From NCBI GenBank assembly GCA_963082975.1, contig OY720348.1:62025719-62089718 (forward strand): a stretch of DNA of 64,000 nt, given 5' to 3'. The stretch is from Labia minor. Taxonomy: Eukaryota > Arthropoda > Insecta > Dermaptera > Spongiphoridae. A program made the position numbers and the translations under genes. Position 1 is the first letter of the stretch; every line of letters begins with the position of its first letter. Shown in pieces: positions 23,386 through 36,012 of the stretch. The notes beneath the pieces were generated by a model. It ran no database searches and was not told where the DNA came from. It saw nothing but the letters and a program-made list of their open reading frames with translations.

Positions 23386-25202
23386 CAATGGTACTAGATA
23401 GGTTCACCATTAAAATTTTTCTCCCAGATTTGTATTTTAACGAAACTATTTATTTTTTATACATATCTAATTATAATTATAAATTTAAAATCCAAATTTC
23501 ATATATGAAAAGTTAAACCTGTAGGTATTTTTTAAAAAATTCTAACTGATGAAAAAAAAAAATATTTATAATACTAATAATTACAATAATATAATGTTAT
23601 TCTTATACCAATTAGATAAAATAAAAGAATTGTTTAAAATTCAAAATCATTGAAATTTTGAAAATAAAAATAATAATACAAAAAAAAAATAGATTCGAAA
23701 ATTGATTAGAAAATAAATAATCGACACAGTAATACACACACAAAAAAAAATAGAAATACTTCTTAGTGTGGTTATCCAAACCATATTTTAAAATAATATT
23801 CTAAAAAAGATCAACTTTTAAAAATAATGATTGATTTGAAAGTAGCATGATTTATTTCATCTCCAAACGTATTTATAAAATCGAGGCGGTTCGTAGTTGA
23901 AAATTGGTTAAAAGGTAAACCAATTGGGAAACGACTGGTTGGTAGAACAAGCATACGATGATGAAATGTTAGACATGAGGGAATAATGAAAAAAATATGA
24001 ATTAGATCGATGTGGTTCTGAATAGGAACAGATGTAGGAATGCTCCTAATTCAAATAAAAATGATCTGGTTCATTAATACTACAGAGATAGGTAATGTAA
24101 AATTTTAAAATCCAACAGAACAAATATTTCAATTTTTAAATTTAAATTCTTATTTATCGTTCTTATATTTCTTTTCAAATATGAAAAGATTTTGAAATAT
24201 TAATTTATTTTGAATTCGATTATTAGATTTCTCTGGATATTCAAATGAAATCCAATTATTCAACCGTGAAACATTCAATTAAATTCTTTTTGTATATTCT
24301 AAAAAGTTATTCAAGTGACTTACCCTGAAAATCCCTTTCCCTTTGAGATTGCTAGTCACTTTCCAAAGGAACCGTGATGACTAATCAACAAACTTCTCCA
24401 TTGAGAAATTCCATTTCGTTATACCTAAATATTATTCCCTTCAATTGAACCAACCCTTCAACAACCACTACACTTCACCCACCATATATTAATATGTTTC
24501 AATCTAAATTTACCGATAGAGCTAACTTATTATTTTAGCTCAACTCAAAATACATACTCCATTTTCAATTAGAATTTGTTTTCATTCACAAAATAAGTTT
24601 GTTTCTTAACAGAAATGCTAATAAATCATTTCAAAATTTCCGTTTGAATTGATTTATAATATTACTAATATTTGTATAAATTCAAATATTCAATAAAATT
24701 TTTTTTTTTTTATATAAAATAATAATATTAAAATTTATTCAAAATTGTAATGGTGTAAATTTTCGATTTAAATTAAAAAAAAAACGTACGTTTTTTTAAT
24801 TTACTTTTCTTTTTTACCTCTGTATAAAATTTAGAATTTGTGAATATAAAACGATATATTTAGTTAAAAATAATTACACTAAAAAAATTAAAGTTGGAAT
24901 AAGAATTGACTACTTGAATTGAAGGCAAATACTTTTTTATCTTCCTAGCCTAACTCATGAAGAGATTCTGAATAATATATATTAATTGAATCGTGTTAAT
25001 TCAAAATATTCATTGTTACCAAACCAAATTTTTCAATATCTGAAAATAATTTGTTTTCCAGGACATTGAATCTTTTTTATAGGCAATCAATGTTTTGAGG
25101 AGTGGACAGTCTTCTATGTAGAAATGACTTTTACCTTGAGAAAACTAACAACTCTTAATAAAAATATGTGTTTGCTAGTAATTTACTGTATTGAACTATA
25201 TA

Positions 25203-25484
25203 GAAGAGAACACTGTTTATATTTACATTCGGTATTTTGGTAGGCAAATCACAGGATGTTGGCAATGGAACATTGCTGAGATAAAGACAGGCAATGCATT
25301 TTCTCAATATCTGGGATGTATTTTAATATCTTTAAGATCCTATTAAATCACAATTTAGTGGAAATACCTCGAAATTCGAAATAGTTCATATTTTTTCCAA
25401 AAATTAATCGGTTTTCACAATCATTAGTAATCTGTCACCCTGCTAGTTTCTTGCCTACCAGTGACGTCAGCTTATTCTCTTCTA
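25203..25484. mobile_element. MITE family I, copy 1
   Basis: Inverted ends GAAGAGAACA and, in complement, GAAGAGAATA next to TA dinucleotides. The interior reads GGTATTTTGGTAGGCAAATC, ACAGGATGTTGGCAATGGAA, TTCTTGCCTACCAGTGACGT. Copies are at 28686-28943 and (inverted, interrupted) 39700-40868. Confidence 0.65.
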
Positions 25485-25736
25485 TAGCTATGTGCTACAT
25501 TTGAACTTAATCGGAGGACCATTCAGAAAAGAAGACGCATTCTCCTTTATAAAACAAATATATAGGTATCTATATAATTGATTTAGGAAAAGATCAAAGA
25601 AAATTATTTTGCTATGACTTGAACAATTAGCGAGTTTGAAATTAAAATCACAATAATGAACAGACATTAAGGGACCCCTAGTCATTTAAAATTACATTCT
25701 ATTTGGGAACCGCATTCATTTAGAAATTTTGGTAGA

Positions 25737-26021
25737 ATAAAAAAAACCTCTGACTTTTGTACGTCCCACACCAGAACAACGCCTATCAAGTCGGTTATAT
25801 CAATTAAGGGTCGTATGATAAGTAGAACGGGTCCTATCAACCTTTACCTTGATTTTCTTGATCGGAGGTGCTACTTTTTATCAAGTAGCTTCCCAATTTT
25901 GATCCCTGAGTTTGGGTTGACTCCGTCCCATATACCCTAACTTCCTAACTAGAGAAAATCCCAGGCCCGGGACTACGGGAATGTGAGCCAGCCAAGATGT
26001 CACCTACCCTGTGGCGCCTTC
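25737..26021 (-). mobile_element. SINE A copy 3 with 10-bp target duplication
   Basis: Minus strand: a GGCGCCACAGGGTAGGTGAC head, ACTTGATAAAAAGTAGCACC core and AAAAGTCAGAGGTTTTTTTT tail. The flanks TTTTGGTAGA at 25727-25736 and 26022-26031 are exact. Box A is degraded. Confidence 0.88.
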
Positions 26022-27073
26022 TTTTGGTAGATAATCGAAACAATTTTTTTTTTTAAGTACTTTTGAGTTTTTAGTAATAGACTATTGTGACCCACACACA
26101 CAAAAGGCATTTTATGATTTCTTCATTGAAAATTTTTTTAGAATAAAAGAAGAGGAATAGTAAATGTTTGTCTTGGATGATTTATTGGGATATTTAATGA
26201 AAGTGATTTGTTCCTTACTTTTATTCCGTGAAGGGTGCTTGTGCAATAAAAGTTGATGGCAATGCATGCATGGTAAAGGCGCTGGGTTAGTATAAGCAGA
26301 TAGAAAAAAAATCAGATCAACAACTTTATTACATGTACAATCAGATGTTTTTATTTCCAGCAGTTATTTATCAATGTTATTAAGAACATTCTTATAGCAA
26401 ATAATCATTTAATGTTTATTAATCATTACTAGATAAATTATTACTCTGAAAATAAATAAACAAACATTTTATTTAGAAACAATTTATAGAAATACTTTAC
26501 CAATTTTCAGGTGGGTTTTCATCATCCCTTTAAATAATTAATAAAAATTCTTTATATTATTTTACCTGGAATTTTGATCCAGCTGATATCATATGAATTA
26601 AAAATTGATTATCACTGATCCGCTTATATCGATTATAAATTTAATTAATTATAATTGACTTTATACTTTTTTTTATTTGAATTCTTATTTCATTTTTTAA
26701 ATATTTTATATAAAGGATTAATTTATAATTTTATAATTAAATATATATAAAGAAAATATTTTAAAATTCAATGTATATAAAATAATTTCATAATTAATAA
26801 AAAAAAACTTGATTTAAATATAATAGTCTCTATTATTAATCAATATTTAATTGGATAATACAATATACTCGTAATATATTTTTCTTATATAAAAATTTTC
26901 TAAATAAATTGTTTTTTTTTCTCTGAAACCGCACTAAAATTTTTATAAAATATGATATATTCGTTTTTGTATTCCATAAATAATGGGTTTAGTCAGCAAT
27001 TATTTTTATTTTTTATTTCCTATTATAATACAATTGTACAAATCCAAATTTCACAAAAAAAAAATAATAAAAT

Positions 27074-27583
27074 TTGTTTACAAACGGGGAAGCTTCAGGG
27101 ATTTTGATGAAACTTTGCCAGTGGATCCCTTTTTTAATTCCAAAGAAAACTTTCCTTATGCAATATTTCTCGGTCTCTTCTAGTTTACGAGATAAAAATT
27201 ATTAAAGTTTGACAGATAAATTAGTTATCAATGAACAGCCATTTAGTAATGTTTTATTGATTAATTCACTAAATATTCACTTATTCACTAATTTTCGGTT
27301 TGGATAAAGAATAATTATTTAATTAATTATTTTTTTAATTTTCATATATTCAAACCGAACTGAAAAAAACAGAAAATTAGTGATGCCCTCTGCTGGCCTA
27401 ATGAATAAAACATGGTATCTAAATAGAATATCAATGGATTTATATGCAATATTTAATAATTTTTATCTCATAAACTAGAAGAGACCTAGAAATATTGCAT
27501 AAAAAAAGTTTATTTGGAATTAGAAAACGAATCCGCTGGCAAAGTTTCATTCAAATCTCTGAAGCTTCCTGGTTTGTAAACAA
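27074..27583. repeat. Palindromic element G2
   Basis: The clearest ends of family G: TTGTTTACAAAC on the left and its complement GTTTGTAAACAA on the right. Inside them are GGGAAGCTTCAGGGATTTTG and CAAATCTCTGAAGCTTCC, then the GCCAGTGGATCCC arm and its partner. The 510-bp length is close to G1. A transcript through this intron could fold into a long hairpin. Confidence 0.75.
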
Positions 27584-27614
27584 TTACCAAAAATGACATT
27601 AAAATACTTTAAAA

Positions 27615-27957
27615 CATATGTTCCCAAATTTTTTTTGTTTCGTAGACCCCTTGCCATGTTTTTCGGTTTTGAGTAGACCCCCTAAATTCATTTTGATTTT
27701 TTATAAAAAAAAAATAGAGCCTTAAAGAAAAAGAAAAAAATGTTTCAAAAGTCATGTCGGAAAAACGATTTACCTTTTCTTTTTTTAAGAGACATGTTCA
27801 AAAAATCAATGTCGGAAAACAATTTACCTTTTTTTTAGAGCCGGGAAAACACGTGGACCCCCATAGACCCCCGAAGACCCCCATTTTCATTTCATGGACC
27901 CCCAAATTTGTTATTCGCTGCCGTGGGGGTCTATATAGACCACTTTGGGCACCTATG
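27615..27957. mobile_element. Non-autonomous hAT element, 343 bp
   Basis: The ends are CATATGTTCCCAAA and, in complement, CATAGGTGCCCAAA (12 of 14 match). The flanks CTTTAAAA (27607-27614) and CTTTAAAC (27958-27965) match at 7 of 8. The interior has repeated GACCCCC blocks near both ends. The frame at 27754-27963 is a by-product. Confidence 0.75.
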
Positions 27958-28685
27958 CTTTAAACTGTAATTTTCAAAAGGATTTATTTAAAAACAATTT
28001 GATTTCAAGCGCAAACACTGCCCCTCCTCCCACTTACTCATATATACATATTTTGTACCGCGTTGTTGGGGGAAAAAAGAGGGAATATTGTATATAAAGG
28101 AAGATGTTTAAAAATATTTGAAGAGTAGGTGAGAATTATTCAAGGATAGATGGTAGAGATATTTATAAATCACTTCTGCCCCTTTCTATTCCTATGCACA
28201 GGAAATGATTCTAACTGAATTGCAAGAGAAAATTATACCCCTCTTATTTGCAGATTGAATTGAATCAAATGAGATGTGCGAATTATCATAACTTCAATGG
28301 ATATCGAAGAAATTCAAATTTCCATTCATTTTCCAACTTTAACTAAACCAATCCCATTTGCAGGTTTGAGGAATGTGATTCAAGTTCACGAGCACCAAAG
28401 AAATATTAATATTTTCTATTGTAATGAGATAAATATAGTATAATATTGTATTATTTTTATCATGTTATTTGATCTAATGTATATAAAATAGAATTGTCGG
28501 GTTATCTGACTTCCCCCTTCTCACTCATTTTCACGAATTATCGCTTTTACATACAATACATTTACATTTTATTATATTAAATTTTAAGTATACTAAGAAT
28601 TTATATTTTTATATTCCTTGTCAAAAGGGGTAGGGACGTATTCTCTGTATGACAAAGGGTAAAATTCTATGGCACTTTGTTTCTA

Positions 28686-28943
28686 TAGGAGAGAACAATG
28701 TTTATAATTATATCCGGTATTTTGGTAGGCAAATCACAGGATGTTGGCAATGGAACTTTGCTCAGATAAGGGGAGGCAATGAATATTCACAGAATTTGGG
28801 ACTGATTAATTAACAGTTTACTGGAAATACTTTGAAATTCGAAATAGTTCATATTTTTTGCAAAAACTAATAAGTATTCACAATCATTGGTAATTGGGCA
28901 ACCCTACTGGTTTCTTGCCTGTCAGTGACGTATTCTTTCTTAT
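28686..28943. mobile_element. MITE family I, copy 2
   Basis: Same interior blocks as copy 1 (GGTATTTTGGTAGGCAAATC, GGATGTTGGCAATGGAAC, GGTTTCTTGCCTGTCAGTGA), same orientation, with ends eroded but still near TA. Confidence 0.65.
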
Positions 28944-29533
28944 AAACTATTATAGATTTTAAAGAAATAATTAATTTCGATGTTTTTTGAATGTCTATTG
29001 ACAAAGACAATAACCTAGTTTAAATTAAGCATATATATATATATATATATTGTGTTAAATAGTAATCGACATAATAAAAATATATACATTATTGTACACA
29101 CACATTATTTGTATAACTTTTGTTTATCACTTGATTAGTTGCAAAAGAATTTAACAACAATTTTTTTTTTCTTATATTAAAATAATAATTTCATATTTAT
29201 AAATTAATTTTTTAATTTTTTTCTATTTGTTTTTTTTTTTTTTTTATTCCATAAGAAAAAATAATTCATTTAATTTATTTTATATTCATGAAGAAATTAA
29301 GTAAAAACTAATTCATTTTTCTGATTAAATATTTCACTTGGATAATGTCAACAATTTTAATTAATTGCTAAATGTTTTTTTTTTCTTTTTCAAAAACAAA
29401 ATAAAAAAAGTTAAATAAACATAATATAAACCCATTTCTGATTATATAAACGTGCTTATGAACTGATTACCCTGTTATATTATTTCAATTAACATAGAAT
29501 AAAAAATACTTTTTATATACATATAGGATTATA

Positions 29534-30887
29534 GGTTGTCCCATTCAAAGACGTCTGGAAATGTCAAACATTGTCACCCAACGATAAATGGGTTCTCTTT
29601 TCTAACGAATCAGTTTAAACATTTTACAGAGTTCTGGCTAAAACATCAAAATTAATATCATCAGCAGGTTATAATAAATTATTTGATTTGCTAATTAATT
29701 TATTTTCCTGTTCTAAATTTTGGTAAAAAAATCGTTGCCTCTTTTTAGTAAAATTCAACACATTTTTTTATTATATGAATTTATTTAAATCAAATATCCC
29801 ACATTATTATTTATAATGTTTCGACATTTTTCGGGCAGAATAATGATGCCATCAGAAAAGAATTTCTGCTTAAAAAACTGAATCAAATGCTTAAAAAAAC
29901 TTCGATTTAGTCCAGTTTAAATCCATTCAGAGACTTGATGATAAGTGATAGAGAGTCCTATGTCTGGACTGTATGGAGGGAGCATTAAAACCTCCCAACC
30001 AAACTTTTTTTTGACGGGTCATTATAGAAGTGTGATCAGACGTCTTTGTTAATATTTAATTCAGGCCACTTTCAATTGCCTGGCGTAATCTCTCTAGTTG
30101 TTCATAATAGAGTTGTGAAATCGTCTGACCAGCTGGATTTACTTTATGGTGCCTTCCCTTCCAGGCCACCACACAATTACCTTTTCTGATGTTAATTCAT
30201 GTTTTTTTGTGAACTGTAGAGACGACTTACCATTCCTTGATGATGACTTTTGTCGCTTTCGATTCTCGTTCCTGCTCCTTCATCACCTTGTTATGATAGG
30301 TTTCAGAAAAAGCTCAATTTCATTCCGTTACAGCAAATCGCAGATATTGATTTGATCTAGAATGTTTTTAATACTCAGAGCATTGGAAATTCAAACTCTT
30401 AGCTTTTTTGTATACGTTTATGTAGATAGTTTATGTTTAGCGCGGTTCTGTGGTACCAGGCACTACCGTTTACATTTATCTAAAACGGTTTGTCGGTAAT
30501 GCTTAGTTTTAGTTTATTACCAATATCGACGCTGTTAATAAGCCTATCTTGCTCGACATTTTCACAATCTGCATCCACTTATTTAGTGACTGAGCAACCA
30601 GAGCACTTAAAATTAATTCATCTTTAACATCAAAATTTTCAGAACAAAACCTTTGTAGTAGTTTTTTAAAGAGTATAGTAATATTTTTTTCATATGCCTG
30701 TGAAGTGTTCTTGTCTTAGTCATAATATTATTGCGATTTTTTTCATTATTTTACTCCTTGCTTAAACGCAAATAAATTTCTAACTACAAAACCAATATCG
30801 TTGTTTTGACACTCAATGTGTCACCTTTTTGAGTCAGGAGTAATTTGAATTTCAAGAAAAAAGGTCGCGAACTTTTTACCAGACCAT
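29534..30887 (-). mobile_element. Mariner element, second lineage (near full length, dead)
   Basis: The minus-strand 5' end reads GGTCTGGTAAAAAGTTCGCG; the 3' end in plus reads TAGGTTGTCCCATTC. Both are mariner-like and next to TA. In order the relic shows ENFDVKDE, VDADCENVEQDRLINSVDIG by frame-hopping, HYRQTVLDK, NEIELFLKPIIT, then LTSEKVIVWWPGREG, then NPAGQTISQLYYEQLERLRQ, then PPYSPDIGLS-like residues and a C-terminal ILPEKC. This is the full mariner order, with many frameshifts and stops. At about 1.35 kb it is full length. It differs from the copy at 9605. Confidence 0.85.
29800..30723 (-). pseudogene. Mariner transposase pseudogene, second lineage
   Basis: A start codon at 30723-30721 begins MTKTRTLHRHMKK, followed by the DNA-binding and DDE-type domains in broken frames. 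The VIVWWPGREG..NPAGQTIS block corresponds to LLCVWWDWKG..PPGQTIN of active mariners. It is inactive. Confidence 0.75.
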
Positions 30888-31619
30888 TAATATAAATTCA
30901 TTTTAAAACTAACTAGAAATTAAAATATAAATATTATTCAGTATTTATTAAATAAATACTTCTTTACGTTAATATGCCTGCAGATCGTTGAAAAGAGGGG
31001 AAAGCCAATTCAAATTAATGAAGTGGCAATTCTATAATTAACAAATACCTAATATTTGCTGCTTTTTTTACAATTGTTTATTAATTTTCTATTGCGTGTG
31101 GATATGTGTTAAAATATTATTATAATTTTACTATGTCATTCTATAGAGAGAGGTGTTTATTTATGAAATTCTTTATTTTGAAAATAAAACCCATATTTTT
31201 TAAGCTTTAATATAATTTTCTTATAAGGCTATATGATTTATTTTGCTATAAATGGATTACCTGTGAAATAGAGAAAGAGATAAAGAATAAATGGGCTTTG
31301 AGATTTTCTTTCTCTTACAATTGAATTTGGTGAAGAAAAAACAAATTATAGCGTTAGTGTGTTATATATTTTTGTTTAGAAAGTCCTTTGTCTGAGTAGT
31401 ATAGTAGTATAGTAACAATAAAAAAAAATAATAAAAATACTTTCGTTGGAGATTGAAAGTGAAAGGTCCAATTCCTTGACAGTTAATCTGCATTGTTTCA
31501 TATTCTACAAAATTTATATTATTTAATTTTATTTATTCTATTTAATTTAAACTAGTGTTTACGAAACTGACAATTCAAAAAGAAATGAAAAAGTGTATTT
31601 AAAAGATTAATATATATAA

Positions 31620-31899
31620 AACCTCTGACTTTTGTACGTCCTACGCAAGGACACCGCCTATCAAGTCGGTTATATCAATGTGGTGTCCTTTGATCAGTAG
31701 AACGGGTCCTGTCAACCTTTACCTTGATTTTTTTGATCGGAGGCGCTACTTATTATCAAATAGCTTCCCAATTTTGATCGCTGAGGTTGACTCCATTCCA
31801 TAGACCCCAGCTAGAGAAAATCCCTTCCCAGGCCCGGGACTTGAACCCGTGACCACGTGAATGTGAGCCAACTACGCTAACTCCCACTATGTTGCGCCC
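31620..31899 (-). mobile_element. SINE A copy 4 (best box A and box B)
   Basis: Minus strand: box A TAGCGTAGTTGG (complement at 31868-31879) fits TRGCNNAGYNGG fully; box B GGTTCAAGTCC (complement at 31837-31847) differs from GGTTCGANTCC at one base. The body and AAAAGTCAGAGGTTTT 3' end are intact. The flanks share ATATATATAAA, but this is low complexity. Confidence 0.9.
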
Positions 31900-32036
31900 T
31901 TTTATATATATAAATATAAATTAATCATATATCTTAGAATATAGATTCTTCCCCTTAAAAAGTTCTTAATATGTGAATAAAATATAAATATAAAATTCCT
32001 AATCAATATCAGAAAGATATATATATATATATATAG

Positions 32037-32290
32037 TGTCGACAGTTGCCAGGGATTATTTTATACAGCACACCTTCATCTTTGGCTTTAAATAATAGTC
32101 ATATAGTTTTTTTATATAAAACAATGTATTTATCAAATATATATATTCAAAACTACTTGACGGAATCGGGTCGTTTTTGTGATGCCGCTCATTTGATTGG
32201 TGCTCTGACAAGATACCGTACTTCTTTGATGGATGAAGCGATCTGTCACTTGCAAGCGAGGTTGCGGTGTTTTTAATAACTCAACGTCAT
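32037..32290 (+). other. Unclassified GC-richer block
   Basis: It starts TGTCGACAGTTGCCAGGG, resembling the TGTCGACACCCTAGG start of the block at 61600-61908. Later it contains TTGATTGGTGCTCTGACAAG and GGTTGCGGTG. It could be an LTR or transposon remnant. No partner end was found and no protein recognised. Confidence 0.25.
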
Positions 32291-32429
32291 CAATAATCAC
32301 TCGCCTCAACTATTGAGATATGAGTATTCGCTATTTCTTCTAATTAATAAAAGAATACAATCTGGACGCGCATTCCTTTTGGTATTGCCAATGTATGAAG
32401 TCATAGACAAATTAAATATTTCTATCTAT

Positions 32430-32690
32430 CTCTGTTGCTCTAGGGAACTCGAAACTCAACAACCACATTTCTCCAAGTGTCCCTATCCTGAGCTTCATCC
32501 ATCCAACTTTTACCCGCTCCCATCTCGCTCACGTCCCTTTGTGCATTGTCCTTCCACCCTGTCTTGGTCTTCCAAGCGGACGTTTCCCAATCGGTCTCCC
32601 CACCAATATATTTTTCGCCATCCTTTCCTCTCCCATTCTAGCCACATGCTCTGCTCATCGCAGCTTTCTGGATTTTATAACCCTAACTAT
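32430..32690 (-). mobile_element. LINE 3' coding tail, copy 2 (minus strand)
   Basis: The reverse strand reads NILVGRPIGKRPLGRPR-like sequence, then RDVSEMGAGKSWMDEAQDRD and TWRNVVVEFRVP before a stop, as in copy 1. The plus-strand frame 32313-32708 is a shadow. It is 5'-truncated, as usual for LINEs. Confidence 0.75.
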
Positions 32691-33577
32691 ATCAGACAAA
32701 TTAAATAGGTAATAATATTTTAACAAAAGTTTAGATATTGAAATTCTCCCATATATATATATATATATTTATATATATTTTTGTTGTTATAATAAGAATA
32801 AATATAAGCTGGGTCGAATTCTTATTTATTTTTGAAAAATATTTACAATTATTTCCTCTTCTACTAAAACATCAATTCCTTTCTTGGGTCGTTTTTCACT
32901 TTTTTTTTTTTTTTTTTTTTTTTAATGGACTTGTCTATGTTGCAAATTTATTTTTTGGTCTTTTGATATCCAAAAGAATTGTTTCAACTCTTTGTACCTG
33001 TCTATGATCAACGACACTGTGTGGCCTGTTTTTTTATCAAGTTTCATACCTACCTGGCTCTGTTAGAAACGTATTACGCCGTTTCCTGTTATTTTATATT
33101 TTAGTAGGATATTTTTGATTTTGAATTTTTTTTTTTTATACAAATAAATCCTATAATGACAATTCCATTATTACTTAAAGTTCTTTTTGATTTCTTTTCT
33201 TTTCAGAGAATTCCAACTCAAATCCATTTTCTCTTCTCTCTAACAAAAGAATCACACAAACAAATCTAATATTTGAAATTATCTTTGTTCAAAATGTAAG
33301 AATTGCGTGCGTTCTAAAAAGGTTACCAATTAATTACAGAAAAATCGGAAAGAAGATCCAAAACGGTTTATTCTAAAATAAGATAAGAAAAATTGCTTGT
33401 GTTATTTGGAATATATAAAAATTTAACCCAAATAAAGAAAGAAGAAATGATGATTGCATTTATCTCTACTTTCTCCCCTATTTTATATTTTATGGAATTT
33501 CTGTATATATATAATAACTTATTATTACTTTTATATAGGTATGTATACCCACTAACCTTCACTTTATTTTGTTTCAG

Positions 33578-33652
33578 GCTGAAGCATCCAAATATTGTCC
33601 AACTCCTCGAGACGTTTGAAGACAAACACAAAGTATACCTGGTGATGGAACT
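33578..33652 (+). CDS. CaMKI: CaMKI kinase-domain exon (beta-4/beta-5 to hinge)
   Basis: This exon of a calcium/calmodulin-dependent protein kinase I encodes LKHPNIVQLLETFED followed by KHKVYLVME; the final codon (Leu) is split across the next intron. The HPN motif and the hydrophobic VYLVMEL hinge approach are hallmarks of the CAMK N-lobe. The acceptor is tttgtttcag and the donor ct|gtgagt. It is phase 2 at both ends and 75 nt long. The wording is closer to insect CaMKI (IVQLLETYEDK, from memory) than to vertebrate CaMK1 (IVALDDIYES) or CaMK4. CaMKI is a cytosolic Ser/Thr kinase activated by Ca2+/calmodulin and by an upstream kinase. The exon is separated from its neighbours by roughly 25 and 29 kb of repeat-filled intron. 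Confidence 0.95.
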
Positions 33653-33734
33653 GTGAGTATCTAATTATTCTATCTCTAATTACTCCCTTTTTTAGCATTT
33701 CTTATGTCCTAGTATATTATATAGTACATGATTC

Positions 33735-34270
33735 ACTGAGCCGCCTCTCGGTACTTTAAAAAAAAATTCCCTTATGAACTATGAATATTTAAGATTAAGA
33801 TTATTATTTAAAATAAATAAACAACAAAATATATGAAACAATTACAAATCATTTAAAAGAACATAAATTTTATAAAAAAATAGTCATAAAACATACAACC
33901 CTTAAATGTACGTATTAATGCAGCGAAAGACAAAAAAGTATGGCCTTTGGATATAACATAATATATATTTCGTAATATGATTACAATGTATTATTAAAAT
34001 AAATATTTTTAATTTTATTTTGTTTATAATATTTTGTATTTAAAGAAGCGCGGCGTCATTTTTTATTATTAAAATTCCTATTTTAAATTAAGAAAAAACT
34101 AATAAAGTTTATTTTTCCCGAGGCTGAAACTAATACAGATCGATTTTTCTTAAAACTATCTATGGTGTGAATTTTAAAAAATTCCTTAGAGCGGTTCAAT
34201 ATATCAAAAATACAAATATATATATAATTTTTTGTAGTAAAATAAAATAAGATAAAAGATTTTTATTGTT
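33735..34270 (+). repeat. Repeat family F/F' copy 2
   Basis: It begins CACTGAGCCGCCTCTCGG, passes a CCCGAGGCTGAAACTAATA module and ends in the AATACAAATATATA tail. The module TTTAAATTAAGAAAAAAC is shared with family C. A second copy of only the tail lies at 34635-34795. Confidence 0.55.
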
Positions 34271-34551
34271 TTTTAAGATGAATTGGACAATATTGATGTA
34301 TCTGATTAGTATCAATTCATCACTGATAACAAACTGTGATAATAATTTATAATTTAAAAAATTATGCTATAATTTGATATTGCAATTAAAATCTTCCAAA
34401 ACTTGAAATTTATCGATATCAAACTAATCAAGAAAATATTTATATAAATATTTAAACATTCTTTATGTCTCATTAATTAATTTTGAAATATTTTCGCTTT
34501 TGTTGTATAAAATCCAATATAATCCCTTTAATATCTTACAAAATACAAAAA

Positions 34552-34610
34552 TCTGGAGTGTCTCCACTCGACTGTCTCGTAAATTTGAAATGGATTAATT
34601 AACACATATA
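34552..34610 (+). repeat. Family B 5'-end fragment
   Basis: It carries only the 5' signature of family B (TCTGGAGTGTCTCCACTCGA, then CTGTCTCGTAAATTTG), with the body missing. It marks a truncated insertion or a recombination scar between two family F tails. Confidence 0.6.
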
Positions 34611-34634
34611 TATGAGACTGAAAACCTATACCCT

Positions 34635-34712
34635 ATAACCTTTTCTTTATAAATAATATCTATGATGTGAATTTAAAAACAAATCCTTCGAGCAGTTTAA
34701 TATTTCAAAAAT

Positions 34713-34750
<38 letters not shown>

Positions 34751-34795
34751 GTATACGATTTTTGCTAGTATAATAAGATAAGATAAATTAGCTAA
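34635..34795 (+). repeat. Family F 3' fragment
   Basis: It repeats the last part of family F (ATCTATGATGTGAATTT, an AATACAAATATATAT tract, TTTTTGCTAGTATAATA, then TAAGATAAGATA). It is separated from the copy at 33735-34270 by AT-rich DNA and a family B 5' fragment. Confidence 0.5.
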
Positions 34796-35505
34796 GGTTA
34801 TATTCAAATAATTAAATTAAAAAAAAATTATGAGTTGAATAAATATTTTGAATGGATGTGGATGAATCATTATGATTTAAATAAATAAACTCTATAGAAA
34901 AAATTTTATTTGTAAAGGATGGATAAGTAAAAGATTGTGGTTATTGATCTTAACGCGCTGATAAGAATATAAAAAATAAATAAATAAATAAAACACATAA
35001 AGAATTCGTAAAAGGAAAGATGGCACAGAATCGGAGAGAAAGTGAATATCTTAAACTGATTATTGATTAAAATTTTGTTTGTGAATTGTGACTCAATCCA
35101 ATTTCAAGTATGAACCGCTCCCTTTTAATGGAGTCGTCTCAATTAGTTATACATAGGATCGATATGAGAATTAATAAACCTAAAACTAAAAAGAAATAGC
35201 TACGAGAATGAGAAATTAATTGATGAGAGATCTTTAAATTAATTAATAAGCAAATTAATTTGAGTAGTTTAAATTAATTAATCTTAAATTGGTGAGAGAA
35301 AAGTGAGGAGTTGAAGAATTGAAAGATAGCGAAGAGTGAGATTTCGAGCTTAGATGATGATTTATTGTAATTCAAATTTAATTTATGAAGCGTTATAAAG
35401 TGGAGAGGTTTTACTTATTGATGAGGGTTGGATGACTAACAGAACCCGGTAAGACAAAATTACAATTTGAAAATAAATAAACTATTGGCTAAAAAAAATA
35501 TGAGC

Positions 35506-36012
35506 TGTGGCCAGACACAGAACCGACCGACGATTTGAAATAAATTAATTTCCAAACAACATTATTTTATATATAAAATATAAAAAAAAAAATATTTTTT
35601 AAAACTTGAATTAAAATGATTAAATTATATTATCTTGGATTTTAATTTTAGTTTAATTACTCAATTATTAATTACTACAATATTTTAACTCAAAATTTTC
35701 CGACAATGAATATAAAATTAATTAATTACTTTGGAAACTACCACTTCCGATTTCCAGACATAGACCAAAAGTTGATGAATTCATGGTAATGATGCATTAA
35801 GTAAATATACCAAATTTTATCAAAATCCGTTGAGCCGTTCAAACTGTACACGTCTATACGGACACACAATGGACAGACGAACAGACATTATACTACTTTT
35901 ATTCTGTTAACAAAATGCATGATTCGTGGAGATATGTAAAAATCTCCACATGTGAAATTTGGTATGAAAACAAAACCTTTCCTTCCTATCGTCGGTCGAT
36001 AAAAATTGAAAA
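35506..36012 (-). repeat. Family C copy (eroded)
   Basis: Landmarks of family C in inverted order: GTGGCCAGACACAGAACCGA, CCACTTCCGATTTCCAGA, CCAAATTTTATCAAAATCCG, GACAGACGAACAGACATTAT, CATGATTCGTGGAGATATGT, TCGTCGGTCGATAAAAA. The centre is replaced by AT-rich DNA. Confidence 0.65.

Larger units (their letters stand above)
8286..33577 (+). other. CaMKI intron of about 25.3 kb
   Basis: It is bounded by gtgagt at 8286 and tttgtttcag ending at 33577. It holds mariner, hAT, SINE, LINE and palindromic elements listed separately. Blocks without a recognised feature are 8286-9602, 10455-11342, 11658-13138, 13766-14923, 15380-16228, 16702-18562, 21640-22739, 23386-25200, 26032-27073, 30889-31609 and 32692-33577. 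These are AT-rich, with microsatellites, a (TC)n run at about 16814-16835, a 14-nt-arm hairpin at 12146-12184 and a poly-T at about 32899-32923. No coding exon was seen in them. Confidence 0.8.

Noticed and set aside
32313..32708. 131-codon plus-strand frame
   Set aside because: It is antisense to the LINE 3' coding tail, whose conserved residues are on the minus strand.
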